64,000 nt of DNA, from assembly GCF_900103625.1 (NCBI RefSeq), contig NZ_LT629700.1, positions 1,116,001 to 1,180,000 on the forward strand. Direction: 5' to 3'. This document shows positions 59,548-64,000 of this stretch, in pieces. Below the pieces are notes generated by a model. The model saw only the letters and a list, made by a program, of their open reading frames with translations. It was not told the DNA's origin and searched no databases. Positions within the stretch are counted from its first letter, which is position 1; each line of letters opens with the position of its first letter. Source of the DNA: Corynebacterium mycetoides (lineage in GTDB: Bacteria; Actinomycetota; Actinomycetes; Mycobacteriales; Mycobacteriaceae). The position numbers and the translations under genes were made by a program.

Positions 59548-59642
59548 TGTCGTCCCTAGCGTCGTCGCTTGATTCCCGGCGCCTCCCCGGGTAGTCCCAG
59601 CTGGCGGGTGAGGCGGTACACTTTGGCGTCGTCAAGCTTTAG

Positions 59643-59664
59643 CGCCGAGTAAACGCCGAGTAAA
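59643..59664. repeat. 11-bp tandem duplication in the etfB leader
   Basis: CGCCGAGTAAA occurs twice in succession, immediately before the etfB RBS (GGAG). A TACACT -10-like element lies upstream at 59617-59622. Confidence 0.85.
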
Positions 59665-59673
59665 GGAGACGCG

Positions 59674-60465
59674 ATGCGTATTGCCGTGCTGCTGAAGGAG
59701 GTCCCCGACACCTACAGCGACCGCACCATGAACCTCGAGACCGGTTTGACCGACCGCTCGGGCGACGTCGTCGCCGACGAGGTCGGCGAGCGCGCCGTGG
59801 AGGCGGCGCTGCGCATCGCCGAGGCCGCCGGCGACTCCCAGGTTGACATCCTGAGCGTGGGGCCCGCCGAATCGGTGGGCAGCATCCGCAAGGGCATCGC
59901 GATGGGAGGGGCGGAGGCCTACCTCGTCAGCGACGACAAGCTCGTCGGCGCCGACCTCACCCTCACCGCGCAGGTGCTGGCCGCGCTGGTCGAGCGCGGC
60001 GGTTATGACCTCGTGGTCGCCGGCGCCGCCTCCTCCGATGGGGCGAGCGGCGTCATGGCGGCCATGGTCGGCGAGCTGCTCGGGATTCCGGCGCTGACCA
60101 ACCTCACCGAGGTCGCCGTCGCCGGGTCCACGGTCACGGGCACGCAGGCGAGCGACGGCGCGGTGCTCACCCTCGAGTGCGATCTGCCGGCCGTCGTCGC
60201 GGTCACCGACGAATTCCCCGACGCGCGCTTCCCCAACTTCAAGGGGCTGATGGCGGCGAAGAAGAAAGAGATCAACTCCGTTTCGCTTACCGATCTCGGT
60301 GTGGACCCGGAGGACTGGACGCACGCGCGCGCCATCGTCGTGGAGATCTCCCAGCGCCCCGCGCGTGCGCGCGGCGAGATCATCGACGGCAACTCGCAGG
60401 CAGCCGGCAAACTCGTCGACTTCCTGGAGTCGAAGAACCTCATTGCGAAGGAGTCCGCACAGTGA
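59674..60465 (+). CDS. etfB: electron transfer flavoprotein beta subunit
   Basis: A 263-residue FixA/EtfB. It begins MRIAVLLKEVPDTYSDRTMN and contains VDILSVGPAESVGSIRKGIA and the AMP-binding region. With EtfA it accepts electrons from acyl-CoA dehydrogenases. RBS AAAGGAG precedes the ATG. The stop overlaps the GTG start of etfA. Confidence 0.95.
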   Translation: MRIAVLLKEVPDTYSDRTMNLETGLTDRSGDVVADEVGERAVEAALRIAEAAGDSQVDILSVGPAESVGSIRKGIAMGGAEAYLVSDDKLVGADLTLTAQVLAALVERGGYDLVVAGAASSDGASGVMAAMVGELLGIPALTNLTEVAVAGSTVTGTQASDGAVLTLECDLPAVVAVTDEFPDARFPNFKGLMAAKKKEINSVSLTDLGVDPEDWTHARAIVVEISQRPARARGEIIDGNSQAAGKLVDFLESKNLIAKESAQ

Positions 60466-61427
60466 TTTCGGAGAAGATTTCGGAGAATTCGGGCAACCCC
60501 GTTCTCGTCGTCGTTCCCCCCACCCACGACGGCAGCCTCGACCTCGCCGCAGCCGAGCTCATCGGCGCGGCCAGCGCCGTCGGCGACCCGATCGCGCTGA
60601 CGGACTCGGAAGCCCACGCCGAGGCCCTCGCCGGTTTCGGGGCGACGCGGGTGCTCCTCGCCCCGGGGGCCGACGTGGTCGCAGCCACCGCCGCCGCATA
60701 CGATGCCTACTTCCCCGCGGCCGTGGTGTTCCCCCACTCGGTGCGCGGCCGCGAGGCCGCCGCGCGGTTCGCGGCGCGCTCGCGCAAGGCCCTGCTTACC
60801 GACGCCACCGGGTTGCGCACCGACGCCGAGGGCGTCGTCACCGACCACTCGAACTACGGGGGCGCCTATACCGCCGTGGCCGCGGCGACGCATTCGGCGC
60901 CGGTGGTCACGGTGCGTCCCGGGAGCGTCGACAAGCGGGCCGAGCCCGCCGAGCTGCGCGTCGAGGTCCTCGAGGTCGAGCCCGACGAGCGGCGCGCCGC
61001 GCGCGTGGTCGAGGTGACCCCCACCGAGCGCACCAGCCCGCGCCCCGACCTCGTCACCGCCGACAAGGTCGTCGCCGGCGGCGTCTCACTCGGGTCCGAG
61101 GAGATGTTCGAGGAGCTCGTCGGCGGGCTTGCCGACGCCTTGGGCGCCGCCGTCGGCGCCACCCGCTCCGCCGTGGACGAGGGCCAGGTGCCGTACGAGG
61201 CGCAGATCGGGCAGACCGGCGTTCTGGTGTCCCCGAAGCTCTACATCGCCGTGGGAATCTCCGGCGCGGTGCAGCACCTCGTGGGCATGCAGACGTCCGA
61301 CACGATCGTGGCCATTAACAACGACGCCGACGCCCCCATCTTCGAGGTGGCGGACTTCGGCATCGTCGGCGACATTTTCGACGTGGTGCCGCAGATCATC
61401 GCCGAGCTCGAAGCACGCAACCGGTAG
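60462..61427 (+). CDS. etfA: electron transfer flavoprotein alpha subunit
   Basis: A 321-residue FixB/EtfA. The C-terminal FAD-binding domain carries GQTGVLVSPKLYIAVGISGA, QHLVGMQTSDTIVAIN and ADFGIVGDIFDVVP. GTG 60462 overlaps the etfB stop. A 12-bp duplication (GATTTCGGAGAA twice, 60464-60487) extends the N-terminus with ISEKISEN. The cytochrome gene follows 7 bp downstream, so the unit is etfB-etfA-cytochrome. Confidence 0.95.
   Translation: MISEKISENSGNPVLVVVPPTHDGSLDLAAAELIGAASAVGDPIALTDSEAHAEALAGFGATRVLLAPGADVVAATAAAYDAYFPAAVVFPHSVRGREAAARFAARSRKALLTDATGLRTDAEGVVTDHSNYGGAYTAVAAATHSAPVVTVRPGSVDKRAEPAELRVEVLEVEPDERRAARVVEVTPTERTSPRPDLVTADKVVAGGVSLGSEEMFEELVGGLADALGAAVGATRSAVDEGQVPYEAQIGQTGVLVSPKLYIAVGISGAVQHLVGMQTSDTIVAINNDADAPIFEVADFGIVGDIFDVVPQIIAELEARNR
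60464..60487. repeat. 12-bp tandem duplication inside the etfA 5' end
   Basis: GATTTCGGAGAA occurs twice in direct succession, encoding ISEKISEN at the EtfA N-terminus, ahead of the conserved domain. The 12-bp unit keeps the frame. Confidence 0.8.
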
Positions 61428-61440
61428 GAGGTAAGTGGAC

Positions 61441-62694
61441 ATGCAGACCCCGCTGCGTCGCGGTCTTCCCCGCGTCGAAGGAGGCGAACCCTGGCCGCCC
61501 GCCGGGGCGTCCGTCGAGCTCGACCGGCCCAGCCCCGCGCCGGTAACCGACATTGTCGCCGGATCCGTCGCTGAGCCCGTCTCACGCGATGACCTCACCG
61601 CCGTTCCCCTGCGCCGCGGGCTGCCCCGCACCCCCGGCGGCGAGCCGTTCCCCCCGGCGGCGGAAACGCGGCTGGCGCTCCCGGCCGCCGCCTTCAGGAC
61701 CGTGGCGCCCGTGGAGGCGGCGCCTAATGAGCCTAGTGAGCCCGTCGACCCCGCCGAGTCGGCCCCCGCGGCTCCTGCCCCTAAGGCGCCGGCCGCGCAG
61801 CCGGGCCGGGACTGGGGCCGCTGGGTCACCGCGGCCATCTCCCTCGGCTTCGCGTTCGCCCTGGCCGTTCTGCTCGCCCGGTACGTCGCCGGCACGGGCT
61901 GGGGAGCGCAGTTCCTCGCGCGTTACGACGGCCAGCAGCCCCTACCGGAATCCGCCCCGGTGGGGCTACCCGCCTGGCTGAACTGGGCGCACTTCTTCAA
62001 CATGTTCCTTATGGTGCTCATCATCAAGACCGGGCTGTCCGTGCGCCGGGAACGCAAGCCCGAGGCGTATTGGGCCCCGAAGAACAACCCGAGGGCGAAG
62101 ATCTCGCTCACCCTGTGGCTGCACCTCATGCTGGACATCGCATGGGTGGTGCTCGGCGCGGTGTTCTACGTCCTGCTGTTTACCACCGGCCAGTGGGTGC
62201 GCATCGTGCCCACGAGCTGGGAGACCGTACCCAACGCCGTCTCCGCCGGGCTGCAGTACCTCACGCTCGACTGGCCGCTGGAAAACGGCTGGGTGCGCTA
62301 CAACGCGCTGCAGGAACTCACGTACTTCGCGGTGGTGTTCATCGCCGCCCCGCTGGCGATCGTCTCCGGTGCGCGGATGAGCCCGTGGTGGCCCAAGGGC
62401 GTCACCGTGGTGTCCATGAAGGCCGCGCGCGCCATCCACTTCCCCACGATGATCTTCTTCGTGGTGTTCACCGTCACGCACGTCGCCTTGGTGCTGCTCA
62501 CCGGGATGCGCCGCAACCTCAACGCCATGTTCGCCGCCCGCGGCAGCGTCGACCCCGCCGCCTACGCCACCGACTGGACCGGCACGCTGGTGTTCCTCGT
62601 CGCGCTCGTGTTTATCGCGCTGGCCTACCTCGCCGCCCGCCCGACGGTGGTTGCGCCCGTGGCGCGACTGACCGGGAACGTGTCCAACCGGTAG
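61441..62694 (+). CDS. cytochrome b/b561-like membrane protein with duplicated Pro-rich N-terminus
   Basis: A 417-residue protein (ATG 61441, 9 nt after AGGAGG; GTG 61435 lies too close). Residues about 3-20 (PLRRGLPRVEGGEPWPP) recur at about 58-75 (PLRRGLPRTPGGEPFPP) in a Pro/Ala-rich cytoplasmic arm. Five or six transmembrane segments follow from about residue 125. Histidines H184, H228, H333 and H347 lie in or by membrane segments; H333 and H347 are 14 apart, as in b-type cytochromes. Placed 14 bp after etfA, it may pass electrons between ETF and quinone or another carrier; this is inference. Confidence 0.75.
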   Translation: MQTPLRRGLPRVEGGEPWPPAGASVELDRPSPAPVTDIVAGSVAEPVSRDDLTAVPLRRGLPRTPGGEPFPPAAETRLALPAAAFRTVAPVEAAPNEPSEPVDPAESAPAAPAPKAPAAQPGRDWGRWVTAAISLGFAFALAVLLARYVAGTGWGAQFLARYDGQQPLPESAPVGLPAWLNWAHFFNMFLMVLIIKTGLSVRRERKPEAYWAPKNNPRAKISLTLWLHLMLDIAWVVLGAVFYVLLFTTGQWVRIVPTSWETVPNAVSAGLQYLTLDWPLENGWVRYNALQELTYFAVVFIAAPLAIVSGARMSPWWPKGVTVVSMKAARAIHFPTMIFFVVFTVTHVALVLLTGMRRNLNAMFAARGSVDPAAYATDWTGTLVFLVALVFIALAYLAARPTVVAPVARLTGNVSNR

Positions 62695-62720
62695 TTCACC
62701 CCGCTGAGCGGGGCTACCGG
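62688..62720. terminator. bidirectional hairpin containing both convergent stop codons
   Basis: Outer arms CCGGTAG (62688-62694) and CTACCGG (62714-62720) enclose inner arms CCCCGC (62699-62704) and GCGGGG (62708-62713) around a TGA loop, with TTCA bulged. The TAG of the cytochrome gene and the CTA (TAG on minus) of the glycosyltransferase gene pair with each other in the outer stem. Confidence 0.7.
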
Positions 62721-64000
62721 GTGCGTTGCCAGGAGCCGTCGACAAGCGAAATTGCCCCCGCCGCCGCGAATTGCTCCAGCCAGCCCTCCATGGGGTATTC
62801 CCCCCACTTCGAGCGGAAGTAGGCGGCGTTGGCCAGGATGTCGTCCAAGTGCTCCCACGGCGGCGACGACACCGGGTGGTGCTGGTGGAAGGCGTGCGCG
62901 CCGCCCACCCAGTACAGCTCGATCCCGTGCGCGTCGAGGTTCCGGGCGAAATCGGTGTCCTCTCCCCCGTAGCCCGTAAAACCGGGGTCGAAACCACCGA
63001 AGCCGGACGCGATGCGGCGCCACGTCTCCGCGCGCATGGCGAAGGATAGCGACCAGAACAGGTTGTAGTCCTCGGCCTTGTCGAGGCGGCCCGGCGCGGG
63101 GTTCGGCCGCCCCGGGTGCGGGTCGGGGTCGACGGTGCGCAGCTCGCCCGGGCCCATGTAGGTCACCGGGCCGGCCACGACGGCGTCGGGGTGAGCGGCA
63201 AGCGCCTCCACGTAGTAATTGATTAGGTCGTTCGACGCGACGCAGTCCGCGTCGAGGAAGATCAGGATCTCTGCCCCGCGCTCGATGGCAGCGCGCGCCC
63301 CGAGGTTGCGCGCCGCCGCCAAGTTTTTCTCGCCCGCCACCACGTGGGACGCCGGTGCCGCCTTGCGCAGCGCGTCGGCGTCCGCCAGGGCGACGGTGAG
63401 GTGGTCGGCGCCCACGGGCAGGAGGGCGACCTGGTTGTACAGGTGCGCGGCGCGGGAGGCGTCGGAGAGCGAGATGACGGCGATCCTGCTCGGCGGGGTC
63501 TGGTGCGCCACCGCCGCGATCACCTCCGCGGCGCGGTCTGCCGCGCCTTCCGTTTCCCAGCGGGACCAGTCGGGGTCCAGGGCGGCGGCGCGCTCCAGCA
63601 GCCCCGGCCACTCGCCGGGCGCGGGGAACGTGTCGGCCACGAGCGCCAGGCCCGCGCTTTCGACCTGGCGGGCGTTGAGTTTTTGCTCGACGAAGGGCCG
63701 GGGCTGGGGCAGCAGGATCCCGGGCGTGCGGGTCACGGCGAGGTCGGCGATCGAGTTCTGCCCGCCCGCGGTGACCACGACCCCGGCGGTGCTCAGCAGC
63801 TCCGTCGGGTCCTCCACACGCGTGTCGCCCGCCAGGTAGGTGAACCGGTAGCCGGGGCACGCGGCCTCGACGGCATCCCAATCCTCCGGCTCCCACGTCG
63901 CCCCGCCCTTGCCCGCCATGACCACCACGTGCCTCGGGTCCCGTCGTGCGCCCTCGAGCGGGCGCAGCCGGGAGATCCCGCCGACGGCGTGGACGCGGCT
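62714..64000 (-). CDS. bimodular glycosyltransferase (MurG-like/GT28 C-domain plus GT2), partial
   Basis: The minus-strand frame stays open to the window edge, so the N-terminus is missing (at least 428 residues here). The first part resembles the C-terminal half of GT28/MurG-like transferases (VVVMAGKGGATW; GVVVTAGGQNSIADLAVTRTPGILLP). From about 250 residues before the end a GT2 domain appears: metal-binding ILIFLDADCVASND and GGEDTDFARNL with HAFHQHHP. Two glycosyl transfer domains in one polypeptide suggest cell-wall or capsule glycan synthesis. Acceptor and donor unknown. Confidence 0.75.
   Translation of the reverse strand, partial: SRVHAVGGISRLRPLEGARRDPRHVVVMAGKGGATWEPEDWDAVEAACPGYRFTYLAGDTRVEDPTELLSTAGVVVTAGGQNSIADLAVTRTPGILLPQPRPFVEQKLNARQVESAGLALVADTFPAPGEWPGLLERAAALDPDWSRWETEGAADRAAEVIAAVAHQTPPSRIAVISLSDASRAAHLYNQVALLPVGADHLTVALADADALRKAAPASHVVAGEKNLAAARNLGARAAIERGAEILIFLDADCVASNDLINYYVEALAAHPDAVVAGPVTYMGPGELRTVDPDPHPGRPNPAPGRLDKAEDYNLFWSLSFAMRAETWRRIASGFGGFDPGFTGYGGEDTDFARNLDAHGIELYWVGGAHAFHQHHPVSSPPWEHLDDILANAAYFRSKWGEYPMEGWLEQFAAAGAISLVDGSWQRTR

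Noticed and set aside
59544..59567. 12-bp tandem duplication after the enoyl-CoA hydratase gene
   Set aside because: The two units (CTAGTGTCGTCC and CTAGCGTCGTCG) differ at two positions, so it was not counted among the perfect duplications.

Overview
The window is a high-GC chromosomal segment of a Corynebacterium species. The evidence is gene order: tig-clpP1-clpP2-clpX, mdh-valS-folC, ndk-rne-rplU-rpmA-obg-proB-proA-nadD-rsfS-gpgP-degV-comEA-comEC-holA and rpsT/lepA follow the order known from corynebacteria and mycobacteria. Typical corynebacterial accessories are also present: aecD and brnQ, TreS-maltokinase, a secreted cutinase-like protein and a DUF1542 protein. No phage, IS element, CRISPR array or rRNA is visible.

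Layout. 1-5.6 kb holds aecD, treS-pep2 and brnQ (sulfur amino acids, trehalose/glycogen, branched-chain amino acid uptake). 5.6-11.1 kb holds a luciferase-like monooxygenase and a complete peptide/nickel-type ABC importer with a fused double ATPase. 11.1-13.8 kb holds a proline iminopeptidase-like hydrolase divergent from a CPBP protease, plus two small ORFs. 13.8-16.9 kb holds lepA, a PemK/MazF-like protein and rpsT. 16.9-29.2 kb is a long minus-strand housekeeping block (LysE exporter, ankyrin protein, holA, comEC, comEA, degV, gpgP, rsfS, nadD, cutinase, proA, proB, obg). 29.2-30.4 kb is an accessory islet: a low-GC membrane protein gene and an array of four palindromes spaced exactly 81 bp apart. 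30.4-36.9 kb holds rpmA, rplU, rne, a Tat-exported PhoD phosphatase and ndk. 36.9-46.1 kb is a fatty-acid-type beta-oxidation block: two tandem copies of an acyl-CoA ligase plus acyl-CoA dehydrogenase pair on the plus strand, facing a FadN-type hydratase/dehydrogenase and a thiolase. 46.2-57.5 kb holds DUF4233, folC, valS, mdh, a divergent TetR regulator, clpX, clpP2, clpP1 and tig. 57.5-57.8 kb has tRNA-Pro and tRNA-Gly. 57.9-62.7 kb holds a DUF1542 protein, an enoyl-CoA hydratase, etfB, etfA and a b-type cytochrome-like membrane protein. A bimodular glycosyltransferase runs off the right end.

Working together. The 37-46 kb block encodes every step of a beta-oxidation cycle (activation, dehydrogenation, hydration, second dehydrogenation, thiolysis). 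EtfBA at 59.7-61.4 kb are the standard electron acceptors of acyl-CoA dehydrogenases, and the cytochrome downstream could pass those electrons to the membrane. GlxR(CRP)-type sites precede two of the catabolic genes.

Most notable non-coding features: the 81-bp palindrome array at 29.34-29.61 kb; several short tandem duplications, mostly of 11 bp, in intergenic spacers; a palindromic -10 element that may serve two divergent genes; and a hairpin whose outer stem contains both stop codons of a convergent gene pair.
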